Virus record (IMG/VR): IMGVR_UViG_3300019889_000166
Coordinates: 1-64,000 of that record
Strand: one strand, 5' to 3'
Length of the DNA: 64,000 bases
Source: a virus
Both the position numbers and the translations under genes were made by a program. The stretch's first letter is position 1, and each line of letters starts with the position of its first letter. Shown here in pieces: positions 32,954 to 41,938 of the stretch. Under the pieces are notes generated by a model that made no database searches, was not told the DNA's origin, and worked only from the letters and a program-made list of their open reading frames with translations.

Positions 32954-33172
32954 CTAGCGGCCCGTGACCGTCTTGCGAGTGGTCTTCGAGGCCGCCTTCT
33001 TCGCCGGAGCCATCGCCGCAGGCTTCTCGGCCTGGACCTCAGCCGGCTCATCCCGCGGCAGTTCCGCCGGTTCCGGCGACGGCTCCAGCAGACTCTTGAT
33101 CTGCTGGAGCTCGTCGAGGATCGCGACCTGGATCGCCTCCCCGGTCGTGACCGGCTTGAAGGAGTGGGTCAC
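32954..33172 (-). CDS. Small Lys/Pro-rich protein after the capsid gene (72 aa)
   Basis: Overlaps the capsid stop by four bases. An N-terminal helix (TGEAIQVAILDELQQIKSLL) is followed by a Glu/Pro linker and a basic Lys/Ala/Thr-rich end. The gap from its stop to 32765 (188 bp) shows no gene or clear hairpin. Function unknown. Confidence 0.55.
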   Translation of the reverse strand: MTHSFKPVTTGEAIQVAILDELQQIKSLLEPSPEPAELPRDEPAEVQAEKPAAMAPAKKAASKTTRKTVTGR

Positions 33173-34341
33173 GCGCCCGCGCCGGTGGAGACCGCGGTCG
33201 CGATCATGTCGGTGCCAGCGCCACCCACAACGTGGCGCGCCCGGTACGAGATGTCGTCCGCCTCGAACGAGCCCTCCTCCGGAGCGACCGGACCGCCGCC
33301 GACACGGTTGCCCGCGTCGGCCTTGACGCGCAGGTCCGGGGCCTCGTGTCCACGCAGGAACGCCAGGAACAGCGCCGGTCGCGCGGACGTCGGGGCAGGC
33401 AGCAGGTACCAGGTGGTGTTCACGTTGGCGCCCTTGTCGATCACCGGCAGCCAGGGGTCCACGACCAGCTGAACCCGGCCGGCAACCGAGTTCTTCATGA
33501 TCGTGGTGGTGCTGCCGTTCGTGACCCGGATCTCGATCGCGTCGAGGATCTTCCGGGCCGTGGTCTCGAGCGCCGGCGGCACCACGAGCTTGTAAGCCGC
33601 CACGGCGATCGGCAGTCCCTCGGGGTCGAGCCGCTGCGAGATCGCGTCCAGTGCGGCCTCGAGGCTCAGGTCGGTGAGCACCGGGTTCCCGGCGATCAGG
33701 TTCGACGATCCACCCGAGAACGTGTCAGCGTCGGGGTCGTAGGTGCGGCCCCATGCCGTCGCGTTGAAGATGGCGCTGTTCGGGCCACTGCCGTCGGTCA
33801 ACAGTTTGACCGCTGCGGTGGTCTCAGTGTTCCGGGCCGCGATCGCGAGGTTGCCCGGCAGGTCTTCCAGTTCACCGAGCTCGTCGTTGATGATCGACTC
33901 CCAGGTGATCTGGAAGACGCCACCGTACTTGGAGACGCTGATCCGGTACGGCGCCTTCGAAACCGTCCGGTGCGGGTACTCGGTCCGCTCCGGCACCAGG
34001 TCCAGCGCAGCCCGGCCGCCCATCAGGTCGACGAGCGTCTTCGGCTTGAAGTCGCGCACCGTGGTCCGCTTCGCGTACTGGTCCCACACGGGCGGCAGGT
34101 CCTGGTACCGGGCCATCATCTCCCGGTCGAGAACCTCGAACGCGGCACCGCGGAAGTCGTCGGAGGTCAGCGCCTCCTGGAGGTCCAGCGCGGAGCGCTT
34201 GTTGCCGTGGAACGCCTTGCCCATCAGTCGGGCTGCGGCGACCACTTGGGCTTCGTTGATGCGGCGCGGCCGGGCGAACAACTGGTCGTCGGCCGTGGCC
34301 TCCTCGACGCTCGCGCCGGTGAAGGTCTGGATGGGGCTCAT
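33169..34341 (-). CDS. Major capsid protein, HK97 fold (390 aa)
   Basis: Found directly after the decoration-like protein gene and downstream of the protease/scaffold gene. A helical N-terminal arm (about 1-90) is followed by YPHRTVSKAPYRISVSKYGG and ITWESIINDELGELEDLP, segments typical of the E-loop and P-domain. The central KLVVPPALETTARKIL and end RVKADAGNRVGGGPVAPEEG are hallmarks of large actinophage capsid proteins. No separate delta domain is obvious beyond the N-terminal arm. Confidence 0.85.
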   Translation of the reverse strand: MSPIQTFTGASVEEATADDQLFARPRRINEAQVVAAARLMGKAFHGNKRSALDLQEALTSDDFRGAAFEVLDREMMARYQDLPPVWDQYAKRTTVRDFKPKTLVDLMGGRAALDLVPERTEYPHRTVSKAPYRISVSKYGGVFQITWESIINDELGELEDLPGNLAIAARNTETTAAVKLLTDGSGPNSAIFNATAWGRTYDPDADTFSGGSSNLIAGNPVLTDLSLEAALDAISQRLDPEGLPIAVAAYKLVVPPALETTARKILDAIEIRVTNGSTTTIMKNSVAGRVQLVVDPWLPVIDKGANVNTTWYLLPAPTSARPALFLAFLRGHEAPDLRVKADAGNRVGGGPVAPEEGSFEADDISYRARHVVGGAGTDMIATAVSTGAGA

Positions 34342-34360
34342 AGTGGTTCCTCTCCGGCCT

Positions 34361-34720
34361 TCAGTAGCCGAGCTTGACGCGGATGGTGGCGGTCGCGCCG
34401 GACGTGACGGCCGCGAGCGCGTAGCCGAACCGGACGCCGTTGGTGCCGTCCTTGTTGAGCTTCACGGTGTTCGCGGTGTCGTAGTACAAGATGTCGCCGG
34501 CGGCGACAGCGATGTTCGCGTTCGCGGCGTCCTTGCCCTCGACAGCGAGCAGCCACACGCCTTCGGTGTCGACCGACGTGGTTCCGTCGGTGCGCTCGTC
34601 GGTGACGGCGACCGCCGGGATCTGGCCGATCAGGACCGGGTCACCCGACTTCGGAGTGGCTGGCAGGGAGCAGACGACCGAGAGCTTCGTGCCGTCCGCG
34701 AAAACCATGTTCTTCGCCAT
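34361..34720 (-). CDS. DUF2190-type capsid decoration protein (119 aa)
   Basis: Small all-beta protein with the family-typical opening MAKNMVFADGTKLSV, PKSGDPVLIGQIPAVAVTDE and GDILYYDTANTVKLN. DUF2190 proteins stabilise the head or act as head decoration in siphoviruses. It lies between protease/scaffold and capsid genes with short gaps, in the usual place. Confidence 0.8.
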   Translation of the reverse strand: MAKNMVFADGTKLSVVCSLPATPKSGDPVLIGQIPAVAVTDERTDGTTSVDTEGVWLLAVEGKDAANANIAVAAGDILYYDTANTVKLNKDGTNGVRFGYALAAVTSGATATIRVKLGY

Positions 34721-34723
34721 GGG

Positions 34724-35188
34724 TCAGGCCTCCTGGGTCTGGGGCTTGCGGCCGAAGGCCTCGTCGATCGCCCGCTGCGAGTCCGTGCGGGTGGCTTCCT
34801 TCTTCTCGCCGATCGGGCCCAGGCCGCGGACGGTGCCGGCGCTGTTCTCGATGACGGTGGCCAGGTACAGCTCCTGCTCCTTGCGGGCCTCGTCGACCTG
34901 CTTGGAGAAGGTGTCGGTGTCGAGCCGGTTGTCGGACTCGTTCAGCGGGATCTCCCGCATGGCCTCGGCGACGATCTTCTCGACGACCGGGTGGCCGAGT
35001 TCGCTGTTGGCCTCGCGGACCCGCTTCGAACCGAACTCGCGGGCGTACTCGCGGGCCTGCTCGACGGCCAGGTCGTGCTCGGCCTTCTCGCGGCCCGACT
35101 TCTCGGCGGCGAGCTCGGCTTCGAGCACCGGTACCCGGCCGACGGCCTCTTCGAAGGTGCGCAGCTGCGCTTCCTCGATTTGGGGCAT
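34724..35188 (-). CDS. Nested scaffolding protein from internal start (154 aa)
   Basis: The internal ATG at 35188 (TMPQIEEAQL) is preceded by GAGGAGGACACC, a near-perfect ribosome binding site six to seven bases upstream. Translation here yields the C-terminal coil of the protease fusion as a free scaffold, as with lambda C/Nu3. It shares the frame and stop of the longer gene. Confidence 0.65.
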   Translation of the reverse strand: MPQIEEAQLRTFEEAVGRVPVLEAELAAEKSGREKAEHDLAVEQAREYAREFGSKRVREANSELGHPVVEKIVAEAMREIPLNESDNRLDTDTFSKQVDEARKEQELYLATVIENSAGTVRGLGPIGEKKEATRTDSQRAIDEAFGRKPQTQEA

Positions 35189-36352
35189 GGTGTCCTCCTC
35201 GGACTCCGTGGTGGTGGACCCGGCCGGGTTGACCGGGACGTTCTTGGGGGTGGTGGCTTCCTCGGCTGCCATGACGCGGGCGTCAGGGTCGGCCCACAGG
35301 TCGCGCTCGAATAGCTGCGGCGCGGAGGACTGGAGGTTCGTGGTGAACGCGTCGAGGGCGTCGCCGACAGCGGACGAGAGTGAGATCCGCTCATCGCGGG
35401 TGAGCTTCCCGTTGCCGTACATGTCGTCGGCGAGCTGCGTCAGGCAGAGGTGCAGCCGGGACTCGATCCACTGGCCGACATTGCGGGCCTCGCGGACCTG
35501 TAAGAGCGCGGCCTCGCGGGTCAGTTCGACGGTGCGCGCGGCTTCATCGACCGGGACGTAGGTGCGCTTGACGCGGACCTGGACCGGGTCGCCAGTCAGT
35601 TCGACGGCGTCATCGGTCTCCTTGTAAGTCTGCGAGAACGTGCCCGGGTCGTCGCCGCCCCAGCGGTCCCAATAGACGACGCTGTCGTCGTAGTCCTCGA
35701 CCCAGACATCGACACCGTCAGAGGCGTGCGCATCACGGACCGCGTTGCGGAACTTGTCGCGGCGGTCCGAGTCGAGCTCACCGGCCTCCTGCGCCTTCCG
35801 AGCGGACTCCAAGATGAGACCACCACGTCCGGCGTGCGTCACGATGTCGACCGAGTTGAAGGTGCCGGGGTGGATCTTCTCGATGATCCAACCGGAGCGG
35901 CCTTCGGCTTCTCCGATCTCCATCTCCGCAGACGCGCGGACTGAGACGCCGACCGCCTTGCGGAATGCCTCGTCCGCAAGGACCGTCTTGCCGAGACCTA
36001 CCGGCGTGGCGCGAGCGACGAGTCGATTGCCGTCCCAGTAGGCATCCTCGGCCAGGGTTGCAGCGAGATCCTTGACCGACCGCTCCGGCCTGTCGTCGCC
36101 TTCGGATGCAGATGGGTGGTTGAGGTACGAATGGGTTCCCGCCCCCCACACCTTGGCCTTCGCCGCCTCCTGGAGTACCTCGGCGCTGTAGTAGCCGCTC
36201 GACCCCCAGCCAGGCGTGATGATCTGTAGCAGGATCGTTCCGTCGCTGCTTCGCCCGCGCGCTTCGAGGAGCGTGCCTGACTCTTCGAGGTCCTGGCGAA
36301 CGGGGTTCCCCGCCTCACTGAGCGGGGGGGTCTCGGTGGGGCTGGGGGACAT
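34724..36352 (-). CDS. Capsid maturation protease fused to scaffold (542 aa)
   Basis: Residues about 25-185 form a serine protease domain of the prohead type: LLQIITPGWGSSGYYSAEVL, TLAEDAYWDGNRLVARATPV, VGVSVRASAEMEIG and TFNSVDIVTHAGRGG; the S in GVSV is a likely nucleophile. A middle region (about 190-380) is less clear. The last 154 residues are a charged coil (VGRVPVLEAELAAEKSGREK) typical of scaffold. An internal start at 35188 gives the scaffold alone. The longer ORF start at 36565 is rejected because it overlaps the endonuclease gene. Confidence 0.8.
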   Translation of the reverse strand: MSPSPTETPPLSEAGNPVRQDLEESGTLLEARGRSSDGTILLQIITPGWGSSGYYSAEVLQEAAKAKVWGAGTHSYLNHPSASEGDDRPERSVKDLAATLAEDAYWDGNRLVARATPVGLGKTVLADEAFRKAVGVSVRASAEMEIGEAEGRSGWIIEKIHPGTFNSVDIVTHAGRGGLILESARKAQEAGELDSDRRDKFRNAVRDAHASDGVDVWVEDYDDSVVYWDRWGGDDPGTFSQTYKETDDAVELTGDPVQVRVKRTYVPVDEAARTVELTREAALLQVREARNVGQWIESRLHLCLTQLADDMYGNGKLTRDERISLSSAVGDALDAFTTNLQSSAPQLFERDLWADPDARVMAAEEATTPKNVPVNPAGSTTTESEEDTMPQIEEAQLRTFEEAVGRVPVLEAELAAEKSGREKAEHDLAVEQAREYAREFGSKRVREANSELGHPVVEKIVAEAMREIPLNESDNRLDTDTFSKQVDEARKEQELYLATVIENSAGTVRGLGPIGEKKEATRTDSQRAIDEAFGRKPQTQEA

Positions 36353-36366
36353 GTCGCCTCCTGCTG

Positions 36367-37065
36367 CTAGATCAGCAGTGGTTGGTGGGTAGGTGCGGCT
36401 CGGTTGTTCTTCTTGCTGTTGCAGGGGCCGCAGGCCGGGACGATGTTTGCGGCGGTGTGGTGCCCGCCCTTGGAGATGGGCACGACGTGATCCATGGTCA
36501 AGGTGCGCGGCTTGCAGTTGCAGTACGCGCAGCGATGCTTGAACAGCGCCTTCATTTCGGTCCACTGCGCGGCAGTGAAGTCGTTGACTTCGACTGCGCG
36601 GAGGCGAGCCCGCCGGCTGCCGTTCAATGCGCGGATCTTGTCTCGATTCGCGGCGCGGTACCGGCGCCTGTATTCGAGCACCCGATCAGCGTTCTCTGCG
36701 TACCAGCGGCGGGAGTTCTCCAGCGTCAGTTCGTAGTTCGCGGCGCGGTACGCAGCAGTGCGGGCGTTGGCTGCTTCCCGATTCTCTGCGCGGTAGACCG
36801 CCTGAGTGGCCTGCGCCCGTTCCTTGTTCTCCGCGTACCAGTGGCGTGTGTAGTGGCGCCCGCAGTAGCCCTTACCCTGGTGCTTCCGGTCGCACCCGTC
36901 GACCTTGCATCCGATGGTGCGGGGTGAGTTCTGCGGCGGCAGTCGCCGGGGCGGGAGGACTAGTGGGTCGCCACTGTTCTTCCAGCGTCGGTAGTGCTTG
37001 TCGCACCACCCGCGGGCGACACGCTTGCTATCGCATCCGTCGATCGAGCACGTACGATCAGTCAT
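36367..37065 (-). CDS. HNH homing endonuclease (232 aa)
   Basis: ATG at 37065 follows AGAGGTGA; the upstream GTG at 37074 is less well placed. Two N-terminal Cys/His modules (CSIDGCDSKRVARGWCDKHY and CKVDGCDRKHQGKGYCGRHY) are DNA-binding zinc knuckles. A repeated YRAENRE/YRAANRD helical linker follows, then the HNH motif HRCAYCNCKPRTLTMDHVVP and CGPCNSKKNN. It is inserted between MuF and protease genes, a common landing site of free-standing homing endonucleases. Confidence 0.88.
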   Translation of the reverse strand: MTDRTCSIDGCDSKRVARGWCDKHYRRWKNSGDPLVLPPRRLPPQNSPRTIGCKVDGCDRKHQGKGYCGRHYTRHWYAENKERAQATQAVYRAENREAANARTAAYRAANYELTLENSRRWYAENADRVLEYRRRYRAANRDKIRALNGSRRARLRAVEVNDFTAAQWTEMKALFKHRCAYCNCKPRTLTMDHVVPISKGGHHTAANIVPACGPCNSKKNNRAAPTHQPLLI

Positions 37066-37146
37066 GCCGTTCACCTCTTACCAGGTGGTCGGTAAGGGCC
37101 TCAGTCGTTTGCGCGACTGGGGCCCACTGTCTTGTATCCCCTTATT

Positions 37147-38187
37147 CTACAGGGCTTTGGGGACAGGACTGGGCACATAGGAGTCCCGCCACCCGTCATT
37201 GCTGCGCTTCACGGCCCACTTGGACATGGGGAACTCGCCGCGCTGGTAGGCGGCGAGCTTCGCCGGGCCGAGGATGTCCCTCTGGACTGCGACAGACTGC
37301 GAGTCGAACCACTCCTGTGAGCCGGTTACGGCCGAGGCGGGCTCGTCGAGGTCGATGCCCAGGTCTTTCCACGTCTTCGCTACCGGCGCACGAGAGCATC
37401 TGCAGTTCTGATGCCCGAGTGGTCCGGGCTCCGACAGCGGGTGCTCGGTGCCGTTCATGCCGAGACAGGCGGAACAGGTGCGGGTCGAGGTGGCGCTGAG
37501 CCACATCCATCCGCGCAGCACGTCTGCGTTCTCGTCGTGAGACAGCCTCGCTGCTTCTCGATGCGCCGAGATGGTCTCGGTCCGCGCGATCGTCAGCGCC
37601 CGACCCAGGCCGCCATTGAACTCACCTTCAGTGCGGGCCAGGATCGCGGCCGCTGTCTTGCGCGGCCCCTCCCCCACCAGCAGTCCACGCACGAGCTCGC
37701 GACGGACAGCAGCATCAGCCTCAGCCGACAGCGGCCACATCTGCGACGTGATCCGCTCCGTCGACCGCTGCACGATCGCATCGACCTGCCGCCCGTCGAC
37801 CCGATCCCAGCCGACAAGCTTGTCCCGTTCGGCCTTCGGGAGTTGCGAGCCGATAATCTCGGCCTGCGCCTCCCCCGCTGCCCGCACGATCTGCGGCAAG
37901 TCGGCAGCGACCCGCCGGCCTGCGTCGTCGGTGAGCCGGGTGAGGCGCCGCGCGACCAGATCGAGCGCCTGCTGCAGCCGCTGCGACCGGAGAACTGTGG
38001 CCTGCGACAACATGCCCGTCTGCCCGGTGGTGATCAACTCGACGAGCGCCTTCTCCAGATCGCCAGCGATGTCATCCCACGCATCCACCCAGGCCTTGGT
38101 GAGTTCCCGGGTGTGCGTGTCGCCGATCCTGAGGAGGTCGCGCCGGACTCGCTGCGCGAGGCGCAGCGCCTTCGGGGTGACCGGCAT
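37147..38187 (-). CDS. MuF-like minor head protein (346 aa)
   Basis: The C-terminal third has ARTETISAHREAARLSHDEN, CSACLGMNGTEHPLSE and HQNCRCSRAPV, the Cys/His core of the phage head morphogenesis MuF domain (PF04233). It starts exactly at the portal stop (one-base overlap), as in many phages with portal-MuF pairs. Usually a few copies lie inside the head near the portal; it may bind DNA. Confidence 0.85.
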   Translation of the reverse strand: MPVTPKALRLAQRVRRDLLRIGDTHTRELTKAWVDAWDDIAGDLEKALVELITTGQTGMLSQATVLRSQRLQQALDLVARRLTRLTDDAGRRVAADLPQIVRAAGEAQAEIIGSQLPKAERDKLVGWDRVDGRQVDAIVQRSTERITSQMWPLSAEADAAVRRELVRGLLVGEGPRKTAAAILARTEGEFNGGLGRALTIARTETISAHREAARLSHDENADVLRGWMWLSATSTRTCSACLGMNGTEHPLSEPGPLGHQNCRCSRAPVAKTWKDLGIDLDEPASAVTGSQEWFDSQSVAVQRDILGPAKLAAYQRGEFPMSKWAVKRSNDGWRDSYVPSPVPKAL

Positions 38188-39848
38188 CAGTCTTGCGGGT
38201 CATCGTCGGTCGCCGGGTCGTCTTCCTCGTCGTCGCCGGTACCGATGGCGGCCGCGGGGTCACGCCCGTCACGGTGGGCCTTCGCTGCGACTTGCCCAGC
38301 TGTGACCATCGGATCGAGGAAGTTGCCCTCGTCATCGGTCATCTCGTCCAGCACTTCGTCGATGTCCCGCACCCGGAGCGCTTGCAGCAGGAGCCTGAGC
38401 GTGACGAGCGGCGGGAGCTTCATCGTGCCGTCGGCCTCGACGATCGCCTTCACGAGCACGTCGATCGGGGTCGAGTCGAAGTCTGGCCAGTCGATGTCGA
38501 CCGTTCGGTCGTCGTTGTCCGGCAGTAGAACCAGCACCCGGTTGCTGCCCGGGTCGCGGGTGATCCGGCCGGTCAGAGCACCCTGTGGTGCGCGGACGGC
38601 CCAGTCCACGACGTGGTTGACGATGTCCCGCATGAACCCGGCCCACAGTTCGCGGCGCAGGTTCATCGCCAGCTCCATCGGCTGGTCCAGCGTGTCCGCG
38701 ACCGCACGGGCGCCGGTCACGCCGGGATCGCCGAGCAGCATCGTCACCGGTACGTCCAGAGCGGCAGCAACCATCGCGGCGAGCGGCCTGCCAGAGTCTG
38801 CGTCGATCGTGGCGCCCGTCTTCGGAATCGCCTCGAGGATCGTGTTCGGGTCGGACACGGCGTGCGCGCCGACGCCGTTCGGGTTACCGCCGCGAGCCTC
38901 CGTGACCGGCGCGGCACCGACCTTCGCTGCGACCTGCTTGGTGCGGTCGCCGCGGGTCTTCGTCTGCCACGCGAACCGACTGAGTGCCTTCATCAGCACG
39001 GACCAGTTCTCGAGGAACTCCTTGTAGCTCCTGGCCCACGCGATCGACGCGAACGAGTCCGGGATGCCCCGGTTCGACCCGGTGTTGCTGGGCCGGTTCA
39101 CCGACACCATCCGGACGGGCGCGTTCCACATCACTTCGGCGCCGTTGATGTAGCGGGGCTTCGAGCCACCCAGCGGCTCGTAGCCGAGCGCCGGGTAGTA
39201 CACGGTCCGCTGCCGCTCGATCAACTGGCCGTCGATCAGGGCGCGCTCGCTGTAGTCGCGGCGGTAGTACCAGTCCTCGGCGGCATCGTCGGGGTTGGTG
39301 ATGATGTCGTTGATTTGCTCGACCGGGATCCACCGCAGCGACACCTTGCCGGTCAGCCCGTTCGTGAACAGTGCGGCAGCGGCCTCGCCGTCTGTGTAGA
39401 GCGCCTGCTCCATCTCCTCGTGCGCCTGGGAACCGGCGAACGTCTTGATGTTGCCCGGGTCGTCCATGAACGCCTGCACGACGCTGTTGACGTCCTGGCC
39501 GTCGTCGGACTGGTCCCGGACCGTGATCGCGACACCCTGGCCCCAGATGTAGGCCTTCCGCAGCGACAGGCCGCGCTTCGACAGCGGGTTGACCACGGCC
39601 ATCACGCGGCACAGGTTGCGGATCTGCTCACGGCCAGCCGACGACAGGTCGAGTTGCGCCTGCATCGACAGCCGCATCCAGCCGCGGTCCTCGTAGGCGA
39701 GCTCGACGTCAGCGAGGGACTCGCGGAGGATCTCCAGCTCGTTCATCGACGCGCCGAGCTGCTCCTCGAGGTGCGTCACTCGGAGCATGCTTTTCTCGCG
39801 GTCCACCTCGAACAGGTCAGGCTGGGTCCACGGGTCAGTCTTGGCCAT
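38187..39848 (-). CDS. Portal protein (553 aa)
   Basis: Size, position after the large terminase and motifs (RGLSLRKAYIWGQGVAITVR; WGAPVR-type middle domain; AALDVPVTMLLGDPGVTGAR) fit the siphovirus portal family of actinophages. The C-terminus is acidic (DDEEDDPATDDDPQD). The dodecameric portal is the DNA entry channel and terminase docking site. The MuF gene overlaps its stop. Confidence 0.88.
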   Translation of the reverse strand: MAKTDPWTQPDLFEVDREKSMLRVTHLEEQLGASMNELEILRESLADVELAYEDRGWMRLSMQAQLDLSSAGREQIRNLCRVMAVVNPLSKRGLSLRKAYIWGQGVAITVRDQSDDGQDVNSVVQAFMDDPGNIKTFAGSQAHEEMEQALYTDGEAAAALFTNGLTGKVSLRWIPVEQINDIITNPDDAAEDWYYRRDYSERALIDGQLIERQRTVYYPALGYEPLGGSKPRYINGAEVMWNAPVRMVSVNRPSNTGSNRGIPDSFASIAWARSYKEFLENWSVLMKALSRFAWQTKTRGDRTKQVAAKVGAAPVTEARGGNPNGVGAHAVSDPNTILEAIPKTGATIDADSGRPLAAMVAAALDVPVTMLLGDPGVTGARAVADTLDQPMELAMNLRRELWAGFMRDIVNHVVDWAVRAPQGALTGRITRDPGSNRVLVLLPDNDDRTVDIDWPDFDSTPIDVLVKAIVEADGTMKLPPLVTLRLLLQALRVRDIDEVLDEMTDDEGNFLDPMVTAGQVAAKAHRDGRDPAAAIGTGDDEEDDPATDDDPQD

Positions 39849-39868
39849 GGCGCTCCTCCTGTCCGGTG

Positions 39869-41326
39869 CTAGTACGGGCTGATGGCGTAGCCGGCGGCGT
39901 CGAGTTCGTCGAACTCCTCGCCTTGCACGACCTGGCCGACGTCAGGAACGTGGGCGGTGGCGAGCATCACGGCGTCCGCCCGGTCGGGGCTGGGCAGGCC
40001 GCGCTTGCGGATGTCATCCTTCGACTCGATCTGGATCTGGCCGCGCGACGTGAACTTGTAGCGCAACGCACCGAGCTGGGCGGCGAGTTCGTCGTCGTCC
40101 GGGTCGATGTCGATGTCGCCGTCCTCGAACCGTTGCCGCAGCCCCCAGAACCATTCGGCGCGCGCGTTCAGGAAGTGCTCCCGGTCGCCGGCGCCTGCCC
40201 CTGCCTGCATGTCGAGCACGGTGTAACCCTGCTCGGTGAGCTGGTCGACGACACCGCCACCGACACCGACACCGTCCACGCGGACCTCGTACCCGCCGAG
40301 CATCTCGCGGGTAGCTGCGATGACGTGGCCTGTGGTCTCCGTGGTGGAGAGCTTGGCGTGCGACCCGACACAGCGGATGACGGGGCCTTGGGCGCGCATG
40401 ATGATCGTGCGGTCAGTCCCGAACCGGGCCACGTCCACGCCGAGGGACTGCTGCACGGTCGGCGCGAGGGTCCGCTGCTGGGCCGCCTCGATCAGCGACG
40501 GGGCGATGAGCGTGTCCTCGCCGATGTCGGGGAAGTCGCCCAGCACCTTCGCGGTGTAGCGGGGTGACTCGTCGCCCCACCTGATGCGCTTGTCCTCGAC
40601 CCACTCGGGCGACAGGAGCAGCGGCCGCAGTGAGTCGGGGACTACCTCGTCGGTGAAGTTCGGGGTGTCGAACGCTGAGATGCCGATGACGTTCCAGCCG
40701 GAGCCGGGCTTGCAGACCCGCCCGAACTCGGTGTTCGGGTCGTCCGGGTTGCCGATCGCGAGGATGCGGCAGTCAGCGTTCGTGGTGATCGTCTCGACCG
40801 CGGTCCACAGCTGGTCCGGTACGCCGCAGGCTTCGTCGATGATGACGAGGACGTAGCGGCGGTGGATGCCCTGGAAGCCGTGCTCGTCGGTGTCGGCAGG
40901 TTTGCGGCCGAAGCCGACCAGGGTGCCGTCGTCGAGCTTCCACTCGTCGGACTGGAGGACGCGACCCGGGAGCTTGCTGCCGCGCCTCTCGGCTGACTTG
41001 GCGGCCTTCCGGATCTCTTCCCAGAGGATCGCGTGGACCTGCTTGTACGTCGGGGCGGTGGATACGACGAACGCTTCACCGGGCGGGTGGACGTCGATCC
41101 ACCAGTCAGCGAGCCGGGAAGCGATGAACGACTTGCCGGAGTCGTGGCACGACTTGACCGCGGTACGGCGGTTCGCGACGACGGCGTTGCAGATGTCGCG
41201 CTGCTTGGACCAGGGGTGCTCGCCGAGGCGGTTCACGATCCAGCCGGCGGGGTCCTCGATGTACGGGTCGAGCTTGGGCGGCTCGAAAGCCCGGGCCGCA
41301 TATTCAAACGGGGAGATGACAGCCAT
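39869..41326 (-). CDS. Terminase large subunit (485 aa)
   Basis: Packaging ATPase and nuclease. Walker A SCHDSGKS at 59-66 and Walker B VLVIIDEA at 159-166 are followed by a coupling motif near 185-195 (RILAIGNPDD). The RNase-H-like nuclease contains D298 (GVDVARFGTDRT), a second Asp in VRVDGVGVGG and a third in SPDRADAVMLA. A GGAGGTGAACGC ribosome site lies before the ATG. The 22-bp gap to portal and 4-bp gap to the small gene before it indicate one operon. Confidence 0.92.
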   Translation of the reverse strand: MAVISPFEYAARAFEPPKLDPYIEDPAGWIVNRLGEHPWSKQRDICNAVVANRRTAVKSCHDSGKSFIASRLADWWIDVHPPGEAFVVSTAPTYKQVHAILWEEIRKAAKSAERRGSKLPGRVLQSDEWKLDDGTLVGFGRKPADTDEHGFQGIHRRYVLVIIDEACGVPDQLWTAVETITTNADCRILAIGNPDDPNTEFGRVCKPGSGWNVIGISAFDTPNFTDEVVPDSLRPLLLSPEWVEDKRIRWGDESPRYTAKVLGDFPDIGEDTLIAPSLIEAAQQRTLAPTVQQSLGVDVARFGTDRTIIMRAQGPVIRCVGSHAKLSTTETTGHVIAATREMLGGYEVRVDGVGVGGGVVDQLTEQGYTVLDMQAGAGAGDREHFLNARAEWFWGLRQRFEDGDIDIDPDDDELAAQLGALRYKFTSRGQIQIESKDDIRKRGLPSPDRADAVMLATAHVPDVGQVVQGEEFDELDAAGYAISPY

Positions 41327-41330
41327 GCGT

Positions 41331-41441
41331 TCACCTCCGGGTGCGGCAGCTCTCCCATGTCTCGACGAGCGGGTAGAGCCGGGGTGGTTTTGGCTGTCGC
41401 TGCCACCATCTGCGGCGGCCGAGCATGTGCCGGGCGCTCAC
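41331..41441 (-). CDS. Small basic protein before terminase (36 aa)
   Basis: GTG at 41441 overlaps the stop of the preceding gene (GTGA). Sequence VSARHMLGRRRWWQRQPKPP continues RLYPLVETWESCRTRR, strongly basic. Its stop lies four bases before the terminase start, inside the terminase ribosome-binding region, so coupling is likely. Short but well packed in the operon. Confidence 0.5.
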   Translation of the reverse strand: MSARHMLGRRRWWQRQPKPPRLYPLVETWESCRTRR

Positions 41442-41656
41442 TCGACCTCTGCCTCAGGCGGGGGGCTGGTCCGGTAGATCGCGAGGCTGATCGTGGCGGC
41501 AGGATCGCGCTCCACCTGGGCGTAGTAGACCCGCAGCAACTGCTCGACCGCCTCGAACCATGCGGGGTAGAGGTTCTTGTTCTCGCGACACTCGGCGGTG
41601 ATGTGCTGGGTCTCCAGCGGCGTCGCTGCCTTCACATCAGGGCGATGCTCGCTCAT
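41438..41656 (-). CDS. Hypothetical protein upstream of terminase (72 aa)
   Basis: ATG at 41656 with AAGGTGG just upstream; longer ORF starts would run through the terminator at 41741-41773. The protein (MSEHRPDVKAATPLETQHIT, LYPAWFEAVEQLLRVYYAQV) is helical. By position it could be a small terminase partner, but it is shorter than most and has no HTH. Unassigned. Confidence 0.5.
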   Translation of the reverse strand: MSEHRPDVKAATPLETQHITAECRENKNLYPAWFEAVEQLLRVYYAQVERDPAATISLAIYRTSPPPEAEVE

Positions 41657-41740
41657 GGCGGCCACCTTGGGCTCGGTGTGCTTGCTCCCGGCCCCTTCCG
41701 CGCTAGGCGTGTCGGGTCCGGGGCGTCGGGGGGAATGCGA

Positions 41741-41773
41741 AGGCCCCGGCTCACAGGTGGGGAGCCGGGGCCT
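41741..41773 (-). terminator. Hairpin between early and late leftward operons
   Basis: Perfect 12-bp stem AGGCCCCGGCTC (41741-41752) / GAGCCGGGGCCT (41762-41773) with a nine-base loop. It separates the early operon from the terminase-led late operon and could be the point where late expression is held until needed. Confidence 0.7.
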
Positions 41774-41865
41774 CGCGGGGGGCTCCACGGGGTCGAATCG
41801 TGGGGCCGCGCGCTCCTGGTGAGGTGCGCGACATTCGGGTGGCAGAGAGACCTCCGCCCTGAGGG

Positions 41866-41897
41866 AGATTAGTGCAGGTCGGGCCCGCATCTGTCAA
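41866..41897 (-). promoter_or_regulatory. Candidate late-operon promoter
   Basis: On the complement strand TTGACA (41897-41892) and TAATCT (41871-41866) are separated by 20 bp, longer than ideal. It points leftward to the late operon but lies upstream of the 41741-41773 hairpin. Treat as tentative. Confidence 0.3.
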
Positions 41898-41938
41898 GCG
41901 ACACGCGACATAACGTCACGAAGCACTGGACAGTTTGG

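Noticed and set aside
33232-34377. Long rightward frame opposite the capsid gene
   Set aside because: Arg/Val-rich translation with no domain, antisense to a clear capsid protein.
37411-39872. Long rightward frames opposite MuF and portal genes
   Set aside because: No recognizable domain and antisense to well-supported head genes.
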